A stretch of 64,000 nt of DNA from Hyaloscypha bicolor E (Eukaryota; Ascomycota; Leotiomycetes; Helotiales; Hyaloscyphaceae). The stretch lies in the NCBI RefSeq assembly GCF_002865645.1, contig NW_020194558.1, positions 1,268,014-1,332,013 of the forward strand. Direction: 5' to 3'. Within the stretch, counting starts at the first letter, position 1, and each line of letters opens with the position of its first letter. Below, in pieces: positions 42,064 to 51,816 of this stretch. Under the pieces are notes generated by a model. It saw only the letters and a program-made list of their open reading frames with translations. It was not told where the DNA came from and searched no databases. The position numbers and the translations under genes were made by a program.

Positions 42064-42627
42064 AATGACAGGGCTTGGGATGCAGATATCACCAATCCTT
42101 CTCCTTTTCCACTCTACTCTCCATACGACGAAACAGCAGAGATATTAGTGGTATTCAGAGGTTGTCCGTACAATTGCTCCGGAAACGAACTGATTTCCCT
42201 CTCTACCGCTCCTTCATTCCTGGGTTCATACATCAAGCCATCTTCACCTATCTTCCCGGATTCAAACGAAGATTCCGTCTGGCGCGATAGAAGAGGATAT
42301 TGGCACATGCTTCTTCACTCCTTGGAAGCAGATGGTGGAATTGGAAATGGTCCAAAAGTTGGGAGACATGCATTTGCAGTGGAGCTAGAAGGACCATGGT
42401 ATTTTGATAACGAGACTTTGGCGTTTAGTACTGAAGTTAGCTTTGAGGATGGGAATGTAGTGGGTTATTATCGGAGGGAAAGATCGCAGTTGTTTTTTAG
42501 TGAGGATGGAGAGATGAGGCCGTTGTATTTGACGACTGGTGCGCAGGAGGGGGGTAGTGGGATGTCGTATAGTTTGATAGAACTGATTGAAGGAGCGGGG
42601 GCGTACGAGAGGAGTTTGGGGTTTTGA
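42064..42627 (+). pseudogene. 5'-truncated glycoside-hydrolase-like gene remnant
   Basis: A frame opens right after a stop at 42061, only 12 bases beyond the HET 1 stop, and runs 187 codons to TGA at 42625-42627. The first in-frame ATG is at 42148, but homologous-looking protein clearly starts before it (TNPSPFPLY, VFRGCPYNCSG). Later blocks are NED.VWRDRRGYWHMLLHSLE and YYRRERSQLFFSEDGEM. This is the repeat pattern of fungal five-bladed beta-propeller glycosidase-like proteins, roughly the C-terminal half; assignment to the GH43-like group is from memory of the family and tentative. The N-terminal half is missing and the remainder has no stop, so the truncation may be recent. Its breakpoint lies at the 3' end of HET 1. 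Confidence 0.6.
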
Positions 42628-43068
42628 GTGGAGGCTTTTAGTCAAAGGCCGCTTGCTTTAATTTGAGTGTAGAGTTTAAATGACCGAGGACCAGCAAGAT
42701 CCGATCTGTGAGCCGGAGACTTAATAAACAATCAAAAATTCAGTTGTTCAAATTTCAGCTCAGTCTTGCATTTACTTGCCCATAATTCTTCAGTGGTTGT
42801 TCCGTTCAGCCAAAGGTGAAGCCAGGGCCACTGACATCAAGGAATATGAAAGAAAGATTACAGAGGAATCCACAACTTCGAGGTACTGTTTTTGCAGTCA
42901 GATTCATATGTGAATGACATGTGAAGAAGGCTGCAAACATTATGCGGCTGTCAGCATGACAGCACTTCCACAGTGAAGCTATAAAGCCAAGGCTGTCGGT
43001 TATCGCCAAGTCGAAATTCCGACCCCAGAACAAATTTCCTTGCTGACACCTCACTCAACCTGCCCATC
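42628..43068. other. Intergenic, no gene seen
   Basis: Normal composition. Overlapping minus frames at 42806-43054 and 42951-43178 lack any recognisable motif and I treat them as chance. A TATA-like CTATAAAG at about 42978 lies 90 bases before the short frame at 43069. Confidence 0.5.
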
Positions 43069-43182
43069 ATGGCCTTCATTCCTCTCCCCTCCTTCTGGCC
43101 CGTCGCAATTGTAATTGTCAGTCTTCTCCTTCTGCCAACCATCATAGGTATCTTCGGGGGAAACAAATTCAACGTCAACTAG
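43069..43182 (+). CDS. Possible 37-aa single-pass membrane microprotein
   Basis: ATG at 43069 in a favourable context (ATCATGG) starts 37 codons and stops at TAG 43180-43182. The peptide has a proline-rich start (MAFIPLPSFWP), one strongly hydrophobic stretch of about 18 residues (VAIVIVSLLLLPTIIGIF) and a short polar tail (GGNKFNVN). A TATA-like sequence lies about 90 bases upstream and the leader is pyrimidine-rich. Length and composition fit a small membrane protein, but a frame this short can arise by chance and I recognise no family. Confidence 0.3.
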   Translation: MAFIPLPSFWPVAIVIVSLLLLPTIIGIFGGNKFNVN

Positions 43183-43481
43183 CCATCGTGCTAATTCTGG
43201 GAGTTCTAAAGCTTATCCCCTACCAATACTGGGGACCTTAATAGGCTAGAGGCACGCGACAGTATACGGAGTATATGCGTATATCTTGAGCGCGTGTATT
43301 GGGGATATACTTTTTTAAACGATTACAAGGGGCAAGAGAGGAACGTACTTCTTGCCTGCCTTTTGTACGCGTAGCAGGGGCTAAAGAATAGCCCGGGGAA
43401 AAAGCCTAACTTTACAATAAAATTACAAAAATTAGCTTGCTAAATGCGGGGGGAGGGGGCTAGAAGAGGATCAAGTTCTCA

Positions 43482-43532
43482 AATGCATAAGCATCCGTTC
43501 TAGGGTTTGCCTAGAGAGGGTGCTTATGCATT
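43482..43532. repeat. Hairpin of 15-bp arms
   Basis: AATGCATAAGCATCC (43482-43496) pairs with 43518-43532 with one mismatch around a 21-base loop. It could be a terminator-like or transposon-end structure; nothing in the context decides. Confidence 0.5.
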
Positions 43533-43871
43533 CTAATCAGAGTTGGCCTCCTGTTATTCCCGCTTTGGGCGTATACCCATATTTTAGAAATCCTACGCAA
43601 GCAGAACAGGGGTGTTGCAGGGATTTGCAGGGGCACACTGATTTTCTTTTCAAAGGCAAGGTACTGTGGGAGGGAAACTGCGACAAGACAAAAACCCACA
43701 TAAAGTACACCAGAGCGCAAAACGTGACTTGACAGCAAAATAACAAATCAAAAGCGTAAACAGTAAAGCATAAACAGTGCACAGTGTGCAAAAGCTCAAT
43801 TGATTGAATACTCATGAAGGATTGTTCTCTAAGTCTACAGAAAAACCAGCTTTCTTATGTGATTTCCGCAA

Positions 43872-43907
43872 GTCACGTGCAAAAGGCCGCGGCCTTTGCC
43901 ATGTGAC
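43872..43907. repeat. 36-bp loopless dyad with GTCACGTG / CATGTGAC ends
   Basis: Left arm GTCACGTGCAAAAGGCCG and right arm CGGCCTTTGCCATGTGAC match at 15 of 18 positions with no spacer. Its outer motif resembles the CACGTG hairpins in the AT block. Possible binding site for a bHLH factor of the Cbf1 type (inference). Confidence 0.5.
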
Positions 43908-44191
43908 CTAAACCTCAAAACCGCCAAAACGACATGATTTTTGACGAGTACGGCCTGCCGTACCACAGTACCCAAAGTGCTCAATGCTTACGAGAGGAAT
44001 AGTTGTCGATGTATTATTATGGAGTTTATTGAAGGCTAGATGCTTGAAAAGGCGTAGCCTTACCTTGCCCCTTTAGAGCAGAGCATGGTTTTATCCCAGC
44101 TAAAGGGCTATATGCGATAAATGCGCCAGATCAGACCTCCTGGCGGTACAAGAATAGGCTCGGTCGCCGGCGGTCCTGAAATCGATAGGCG

Positions 44192-44375
44192 GTCCCTTAC
44201 AGTGTGTCAAAAAAAAAATCAAGGCTAGTTAATTATAATTAACTATAGTTGATTATAGTTGATTATAATTTGATTAAGTAGATTTTGACTTGATTAAGTA
44301 GATTTTGACTTGATTTGATTTGATTCAGAGGCGATAATCAAATCAAGCTAAATCATTTGACACACTGGTCCCTTA
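44192..44375. mobile_element. hAT-like MITE, 168 bp
   Basis: The element 44200-44367 has 12-bp perfect terminal inverted repeats, CAGTGTGTCAAA and its complement TTTGACACACTG. It is flanked by an exact 8-bp direct repeat GTCCCTTA (44192-44199 and 44368-44375). The CAGTG-type ends and the 8-bp target duplication are those of the hAT superfamily. The interior is non-coding and made of overlapping copies of GATTATAGTT and GATTAAGTAGATTTTGACTT. It lies about 180 bases beyond the 3' end of the large minus-strand gene. Confidence 0.85.
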
Positions 44376-44556
44376 GTATAGTCAAAGGTAGGCCTCAGTG
44401 GTAATTAGTCCTGAAATTCAAGGAGAAGAAGAATGTGAACCTCACACATCTGTCAAATAGCAGAAGAGAAATAGGCTCGATAGGTTAACAAAAGTGGTAA
44501 CTGATATACATTGTATTGAACCCCTAGCTATTGATACCGATTATCTCTTCAGTGGC

Positions 44557-47500
44557 TCACTCATTAATCCTCCATCTTTGTATAACACTCGGATGCGTTA
44601 CTGCTCCTGCTGCTTCTAGTATCTCCGTACACCTCGTAAGGCGGGTGCCCCTGTTTACCAAGAATTCCTTCAACTTTTTATCCGCAGAAAACGGATTTAT
44701 CCGGATCCTCTCATTCAGCTCCCTTATCTCTTGAAAAACCCATGCGCGCACACTCCTCTCAACCCCATCTACGCCTATCGAGCATGCATTCACCATGGCC
44801 ATCCCCCTTGCCGGAGTTTCGAGCTCTAACACATATTGTAGGATCTCATCCAGTCCTCTTACTGCAATATTGCGCACTAGTGTGTGGCCTTCTGGGTCTA
44901 AGACGTGTAGAGCTTCGCGCAGCGTGGGGTCGCCGGGTGGAATCAAAATGCGGAACAATTCAGCTGTTTGTGCTGGAGTTTCGTCCTGGCCTTGATTCAA
45001 ACGCTCTTTCGTGATGATGGCGTGAGCAGGCGTTAAACCCGTCTCATCTGGCGCGTTTCGATCTCTACCATTAGCACAAGCGCACTTCATCTGATCGAGA
45101 TAAGAATTCGAATGCTTGTTGGTCTGGTTGCAGATTCGGCAATTGAATAAACCGAACCAGGACTCCCCTCTGGCACCGCGGGCGATATCATTAAAGTTAT
45201 ATTTGGTCCGCCGCCGCCGCCACTAACGCCAAATTCTGCGAGCAGTTGCTTGATGTCTGATATGCCGTCTTGGATCTTCAGGTAATCTGATTCCGATTCC
45301 AGCCGTAGCTTGAGAGAGGCCACATTCATCATTTGAACGACAGATTGCCCGGTGGTGTTCAAACATAGGAGTTGGTACTCAAAAAAGGGAAAAACCTCCA
45401 GAATGTGGGAATAATGCGTCCGTGGGAAAGGATGTTGGAGAAGAGTGTGGAGGGGAGTACGCCCGTAGATATCCCGTTGTATTAAAAGGATGCCTGGCGG
45501 GGTTCTGCGTGACTTGAACCATTCTAATAAAAATACCAGGTCGTCCCCAAGGTCTTGGGGATTGAGTACATGGAGAGGGTTTTGTCCAAAAACGTTCTGG
45601 TTAGTGCTATCGTGTCTGTTGGCTAAATGGCTAAAATAAGCGATTTTGACTCCAGCTGCCATAAGGAAGTGTATCGGAGAGTTTCCTGCATAATCATTCG
45701 TCTTGATACTGCTGCGATCCAGAAGGCTCATAGCTGCAACAAATTCATCGGCACTCATGCTCCGGGAGTTGATCATTAGCGCGTGCCAAGGCGTGAACCC
45801 ACAGATTGAACAACTGGCAAAAGATCCCTGCCAATCTGTACTCTGGTGATTGTCTCCGCAGGGTATAACTCGAAGAGTATCATTCCAAAGCCCGCGTTTG
45901 GGATCATGTATTGGTGGTTTGAGTGGCCGACGTAATTTCAAGGCTTCTGGTTTGGATGGGGCTTCCGGGTGGGATAGAACCGAGGATCGACTAGTAGAAG
46001 AATTTGTTGTTGCAATCGAAGCTCGATCAGAGAAGATGTCACTAGCTGTCGAAAAGATTGATGTCGCGCTTGACGACAGCCAAGTCGTATTACTCGACAT
46101 CGTATCGATTGTTGAGATGGAATTCCTGTCTGCGCCGTTGTGCTTTGAGCCTGGGGGGTGGGTCGAACGCCCGTATGTCTGGGATACTTCTTGAGCAAAG
46201 TTCGCTGAGGATGGAAGAAGGGGGAGACGAAGTCGAAGTGATAGAGGCTCAAAGGAAGGCACGCTCCCTAACTCAGAAGGGACCGGCGTAGTGGTGGAGG
46301 TAGTGGGGCTCGATCTCGACACTGAAGAATATAATTGCATAATCCTTACGCCTCTCTGAGCCAGATTTATAGGGAAGCACCAATCTCGAAAGCGGTTTGA
46401 ATATGTCTTGTACCTGTTTGCTTGTCAGTACAGCCTTCGGTTCGAATCTGTAGAGGGCTTTAACTTACGACCAGGTCAACCTCGGTGTCATTGCAGACTC
46501 CATCTGTGGGAAGCTCATTCCAGTCATATATAATCGTATAAGTTCCGGCTGATGCTTCAACTCCCAACCTCTTTGGGGTCGCCTCTCATCTGGATCAAGG
46601 ATATCTTGAATCCTCTGACATTGTTCATCGGTCAAAGCGAAGCACTGGTCCTTGGTAGGCAGGAGCAGGTGACGCCGTATTCCTCCTTGGATTTGGATGA
46701 GGCCAGTTCCGAAGGGGACCGTTCCATGGTCATAGCCGTAAACCTTCTCTCCTACATTACTTAATATTAGCATCCTCCTACCATAAAATTCCTGTTTGGA
46801 ACGAGGGGGAAACTTATTATACAACTCACCTTCCGAATTGGTTTGGGTGCGGCACCACCTCTGCCGTTCCTCATCCCACTCCCATGCAGACCACCCAGCC
46901 GAGTTAGACGCTTCTGGTGACTTTCCTTTTTGTTTCAAAGGTCCTCTGGATGAACGCTCAACCTCACGGTCCTTGTTCGCTTGTTCTTGTTCGATCTTGT
47001 GAGATAATTCAGGCTTCCGCCTCTTGCTTCTTGACACCGGACCTGCCTCAGCAGGCTCAAACGTGGCGGACTGATCTTGGGCTTCAAAAGTTTGACCTTT
47101 CTCCAGTTTGCTCCGAGCGGTTTCAATGAGCTCTCTTGAAGGCAAAGAAATTTTTTGGTACTGGCCTAGACAATTCACCATATCCTCAAAGACTTCTTCA
47201 ACCAGCAACATATATCCCCATGGCAGGGAATCTCGCCCGGCGATAATGAAGCCACTGAGCTTCCCCTGGGCGATTACCCATGAGCCAGAGTCTCCATGTT
47301 CTAGAATAAACGTTAAACATGACTAACAAACTTTGAAGGGTTGGAACTCACTCAAGCTCTCATCAAGCATGATTTGTCTAACATTTCGGAAGGATCCTCG
47401 GAGAAAGATGGACGCTGGGTTTGGATTGAGTACACCCTTGCGGACACCGCTGCCTGCAGCTACCCATACTAGATCTTTGACAAGCTCGTGTGTACTAACT

Positions 47501-48945
47501 ATTTGATCAACAAAAGTTGGATGTTCATCTCCAGGAACTTGAAATTTGTTCGGGAGCAGTGAAGAAGGAGATAAGCCCATGAGCAATACGGCCCAGTCGT
47601 TCCCATTGTCCTTAATCGCGGGTTCTTCCGGACGAAGCTGAGCATATGGACCGAAGTGAGATAAGACACCCTTATGACGAAGCGGCTGGAAAGGAGTAGG
47701 ATCTTTTTGCATTTCGAGGCTTATGTTAGACCTTGCTGATAGGCCGGGTAAGCCCGGAGGACTTCTGGGTTTCTGACCAGTATAGTCGCCCTCAGTATTA
47801 TCGGTTTCGGTCTCAGAATGAGACCCAGAGATTGAGTAATCCGAGTCCTCGTCCTCAGATCCAGAGGATTCTGTTTCACACTTGTCTTCCCGAGTCAAAG
47901 GCAGAAATGGGTGGCCAGCAGTTAAGCAAGCAAAATCGTCGTCCATGCAAATAAGTCCCCCGATGGTAAACTCTATTTGTAGCTTCACAGAGCCGCGGCC
48001 AAGAATTGAATTGACTCTCGTTGGTATGCCACAGAGTGTCTCGGGAACTGGGGGTAGTCTCGCCTCGATCAACGTCTGGTCATCGAGCTTAGTCGAATCA
48101 TCAGTACGGTAACCAAAGGTCTTGTCAACACGGACGAAGTATTGAAACCCAGAGTCTTTAAGCCATTGCAATGTCTTGAGGTGAGATTTCAGTTTCTTTT
48201 TCATCCTGGAGCTGCAACACGTTATCCATATTGACGGCTTAAGAACTCCTTTTGTGCGGCCTGCCATATAGGCTTCCAGCATCAAAGCTGCCTCGGTGTC
48301 ATCTCTGATTGCTAATGAGCTTGCGATAGAATTTTCCAATTGCTTCTTGATGCGTCCTTCCCATTTGCTCGTGTAGTGCGATGGCATTGGCAGGTCCATG
48401 GAAATGTAGTGCTTGGCATCGATGCGAATAGTTGTGTGATGCGGAAGACTGGGGGAAGAAATAGCCTCAGATGAAGATGGTACAGCGTTCACGGAAAGAG
48501 CGCTGCCCTGCTGAGCAGCTGGCGAATTCGAGCCGTCACACTCCGCTATGCCGACTGATGGCTGCAAGCCGGGCACGGGATGTGAAGACGGAGCTGTAGC
48601 TAATTCGGGCCCTTCCTCTATCTGAAGCGGCGTAAGAAAGTTCAAAGAGTCGAAAGATCCCGATTGATCATCGTGTACATTGCCATCCGCAAGCGCTGGT
48701 ACGGATTGTTGGTTGGCCGTGGGTGTGAGAAGGGTTGGATGCCACTCCGGGGAAAGCTTTTCATTGTTCGTATTGAGGTCTTAAATGGATGCAATGACTT
48801 TGGCAGGCTTAAGATGCTGTAACCTGCGGTAACTCTCTTTGAGCCTGGTACTGAGAGTAGCTTGGGGACCTGATTCCTCAACTCGTAGACTAAGGCTTTC
48901 CATCGTCCAATTGGGATCACGAGACTGGACCAGAAGAGATCGCAT
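44557..48945 (-). CDS. Large protease-fold / Clr5-like / ankyrin protein, multi-exon
   Basis: I join segments that otherwise look like separate genes. Introns on the minus strand: 47301-47351 (GTGAGT...TCTAG), 46752-46829 (GTGAGT...GTAG, 78 bp), 46414-46468 (GTAAGT, branch CTGAC, AACAG). All splice in frame. Product about 1355 aa if two weak introns are also used (48780-48851 and 45163-45227). Residues 1-430 hold a trypsin-like core with LTAGH (His about 321) and NDWAV (Asp about 426); the Ser is in HGDSGSW (about 512), created across the first intron. A WEWDEERQRW segment follows, then a Clr5-like stretch (about 722-770: ELIRLYMTGMSFPQ, YKTYSNRFRDW), a Ser/Thr-rich linker, ankyrin-like repeats (about 964-1090: NSPIHFL, QNPLHVL, GRTPLH) and a Cys-rich part (CRICNQ, MKCACANG, TPAHAII). 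Two places disturb the frame; see findings. The function is unknown; a role with the HET genes is only suggested by position. Confidence 0.7.
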
Positions 48946-49442
48946 TCGAGGCACAACGTCTCCTGGCTTTGTCCGGTCCTAGACAAGAATTGATTTCGCG
49001 AATACCCGTGGGCTGTCAGATTAAGGGACTTTCGATGAGTTGAGAGGAAAAGTTGAGGCAGTGCCCCCGTGGCTTTTGCGAACCGAGGCCAGCAGCCAGT
49101 CACAGTCAACCACCCCTGTGCAAGGCTTTTCTTCAGGCTCGCCGCACCCCTGTTTGCACTGGCGTGGCTTGAGCCAAAGAAGGGAGCGATTGCCTCTGAC
49201 CGCTCTGAATATGTTCTTCCAGGGGCTCGGCAGCTTTCTTTGTCCTCTCAATCCCTTCACCGATAATCTCATGAGCTCTTCCACAGCCCTATCCACCATC
49301 CTCCGGCTTTCGTCCACCAGATTTCTAGCGGGACTAGTAGAACGCTGTTCCCTCGTCTTATACGCTCCTTGGTTGTCCCCCAAAACTCAAGCCTTGTTCT
49401 CAATCTACGAGATCACGCAGGCTTCACAAGAGATCGAGCAAA
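48946..49442. promoter_or_regulatory. Divergent intergenic region
   Basis: About 500 bases between the putative start of the large minus-strand gene and the start of the plus-strand membrane-protein gene. Frames exist on both strands (49021-49383 minus, 49040-49492 plus) and overlap each other. Neither shows a recognisable domain, so I treat the stretch as a shared upstream region that could also hide 5' exons of either gene. Confidence 0.35.
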
Positions 49443-50576
49443 ATGGCATCAATCCGGTCCCTGCTCAGCGACCGCCCCTGTGCCGACGTTGAAGCTTTCA
49501 TAATCAGCCAGCTTTGGGGAACGGATATCCAAACGCTCCCGGGATCGTACCAGTCATATTTTCGCTACTACGGAACAGAATGCCGACGCCTCCAATTTGG
49601 GATCTCAAAGGAGGCATGGCAGTCAACATCGATGGCGGCAAACACCCACGAGCACGTGATTCTTATAGTGAACACTCTAGCATTAGACAAGAGCCGCGAT
49701 CGGCCTGCCGTTCGGGCGTTGCTTCGTCAGCACTTCCCGAGTTCTCATGATTTGGCTCTTGATCGATCAATCGACTTCGCCTTGCGAGCATGGCTTACAT
49801 TGAACGTCAGAGAAGAGAGTTTTGCTTTGCATACTCCACGGACACCAACGATCCAATGGGATGACTCGTCCAGCCTCGCTGGCTTCGTACTTCGCAACTT
49901 TCCACGAGCAACAACAACGAGCTCTTACCCCCTCGATCATACATTCACGGCAGCGAACATCAATCGCTTAAGTGGCATCGACATTGAATGGACTCCCTGT
50001 CTTGCGGATCACTTGAGGTTCGATAAGAGACGGAGGCTTTTGAGGGTGTATCCATTCAAGCAAACTTTACTCGACCATTTGCAAATATGGGAGTCCTCGA
50101 AAACTACCCCCGAGAAAGTTTCCCGGTGAGTTGAACCTCTACGCTATACTTGAACTGGTATCTAATCCCGTTAGGGCTTTGATACCACTCACCGTTCTCA
50201 AAGAGGCACTGCTGTCACTCGACTTACTTTTCCCTTACCGGGATCCACTCACAGATAGCTTCATGCGGCAGCATGACCAGACCTTCCACCTCAAGGGCCC
50301 TTTGATGATTCCGGCCCTCTCAGCCTCATGGATTTTGATCACTGGAGAAATAGGCTTCTAGAGCTCCATCACATGTTTCACTCTCCTCCCGTTGGGTGGA
50401 GCCAGATTTGGGCCGATAGACGAAATCCGCTGCAGTGGTACACATTCTGGCTGGCAATTGTTATCTTGGTACTCACTCTAGCCTTTGGTATCATATCCTC
50501 GGTAACCGCCATTATTCAGACATGCCTGGCGTACGAAAGTATTAAGATAGCAAGGTCTCAGCAGACTCCAAGTTGA
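49443..50576 (+). pseudogene. Fungal protein with C-terminal membrane anchor, frameshifted
   Basis: Exon 1 is 49443-50125 (ATG, SLLSDRPCADVEAFIISQLWG). The intron 50126-50174 (GTGAGT...CGTTAG, 49 bp) joins in frame to exon 2 (ALIPLTVLKEALLSLDLLF). Near 50298-50303 the coding sense moves by one base: before it the frame reads FHLKGP, after it FDDSGPLSLMDFDHWRNRL in the next frame. One base seems to have been lost from the GGGCCCTTT tract. The second part ends at 50576 with a hydrophobic helix (WYTFWLAIVILVLTLAFG, then a second apolar stretch) and a short tail. Family: fungal hypothetical proteins with conserved GIDIEWTPCLADHLRFD and RRNPLQWYTFW blocks; function unknown to me. As read it would stop at 50361 without its anchor. 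An assembly error is possible. Confidence 0.75.
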
Positions 50577-51261
50577 GAAGATGCTTCCACGACCTGAGGA
50601 AAAGCGGGTGTGGTTACTGGAGCATAGGCTCGAACATTCTCGTGGCAGAACAAATATTTGTGATGAAATAGAATGCCACGTGCAAATACTAGAATACTTC
50701 AAGCGATGCAAAACACAAATATTGTCTCTTCTTGAGTAATTCTGCACTTTCTTCCTTTACCTTAAAAATGATCCGGAGGAATTTCGCCATATTGCTAATA
50801 TTCGGGCTTGATTGGATGAGGAGGGCTTCGATTATGGGATCGATTTTGGTAATTGGAGGGAAGGGGTGGAATTCTGGATGTATTAGTTGGACTGTATGAG
50901 GTTGCATGCGGGAGGGGCGATAATTGGAGGGTGGGGGGTATTTTTTGTCTGGGACGGGGGATGCAAGATATTGAGTCCGGAGGGCTGAATAATATTAAAA
51001 TTAATAGTAAGTTATTAAAGGTAAGTTTTATTAATAATGGCTTCGGGGTTATATAAGGCATATTTAATTTGCCCGACTATATATAGTAGCAAACAAATAC
51101 CGGGCTTGGGCACTAATGCTATTAGGGATCTAAAGACAAGCAAGCATTCTATTATTCGATTAACTTACTTTATAATCTGGAGTTATTATTATTGAGCAAT
51201 TCGCGATTTAGTAATATTGGGTCATAAGCAATGCGGCTCCAGATGTGTTTTCCAAAGCTCG
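50577..51261. other. Intergenic, no gene seen
   Basis: Normal composition, shifting to AT-rich towards 51000. Small frames on both strands (50689-51061) have no recognisable content. The phrase AATTGGAGGG occurs at about 50853 and 50920 in a purine-rich stretch. Nothing else stands out. Confidence 0.5.
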
Positions 51262-51802
51262 GTAAAAAAGGGAAAATGTAAAACGACCCGCCGCACCCTC
51301 CCCCCCCCCCCCCCCCCCCGGGTGTCGATTGGGGGCCGGACTAACCTAAAGTAGAGAGGAACACCAAAAATCTAGTTTTCCTTTAAGTTTAATTTACTAT
51401 ATAAAGAATTATTATAATTTAATTATTTTTTTATATTATAAAAAGCCAGATTATAAGCTAATAGAATATAAAGTTTTTATTATATAATAATAAGAAAATT
51501 TAAGAAAATTTAAAGAAGGTAAGGAAAGTCGGGATTTTTTAAGGCACTCTGAGAGCCTGAAAATTTAGCGATCAAGCGCCTGGAACTAATTTACCTCGTG
51601 CGCAATTATTGCCTTGCCTGTTTCACACCCCAAATTAGAGCTCTTATATATAAACTTGTTTATACCTATATTAGCAAATCTGATTCGAGAGAAAGACTTA
51701 AGTAAGTACAAGTAACTAATTGGCTTTATTAAAACTCTAAAATCCACTGATTCGTATAATCGACACCCGGGGGGGTGTCGTTTTACATTTTCCCGTAAAA
51801 AA
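51262..51802. mobile_element. 525-bp inverted-repeat element with 8-bp target duplication
   Basis: The element 51270-51794 begins GGGAAAATGTAAAACGAC and ends with its exact complement. An exact 8-bp direct repeat GTAAAAAA flanks it (51262-51269, 51795-51802). Next to the outer repeat, both ends carry CGGGTGTCGATT or its complement, so the terminal repeats are about 37 bp. The left copy has extra bases and a run of 20 C where the right has seven G. The interior is AT-rich and non-coding with a TATATATAAA stretch near 51645. A hAT-like or other 8-bp-duplicating superfamily is likely; no transposase is present. Confidence 0.85.
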
Positions 51803-51816
51803 TGGTGTTTTAAAGC

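Larger units (their letters stand above)
43183..44190. other. Intergenic with small dyads, no gene seen
   Basis: Mixed composition. Overlapping frames on both strands at 43511-43815 have no recognisable content. The stretch contains a hairpin at 43482-43532 and a 36-bp dyad at 43872-43907, both listed separately. The rest looks like decayed mobile-element or plain intergenic DNA. Confidence 0.5.

Noticed and set aside
42806..43178. Minus-strand frames of 75-82 aa
   Set aside because: No motif or family content, and the second overlaps the stronger short plus-strand candidate at 43069-43182.
45087..45090. Two separate genes with overlapping ATGA (stop and start) at 45087-45090
   Set aside because: Fungal genes are not organised this way. 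The downstream frame has protein-like sequence well before its ATG, so both belong to one gene with an intron or frame change.
46430..46460. tRNA T-arm (GGTTCGAATC)
   Set aside because: It falls in an intron of the large gene, with no anticodon or acceptor arm around it.
46465..48645. Two or three independent minus-strand genes (46465-47211, 47323-48645)
   Set aside because: Canonical splice sites join them in frame and complete the GDSGSW motif across the intron.
49021..49492. Overlapping plus (150 aa) and minus (120 aa) frames as genes
   Set aside because: They are antisense to each other and carry no recognisable domain; the stretch is better read as a divergent upstream region.
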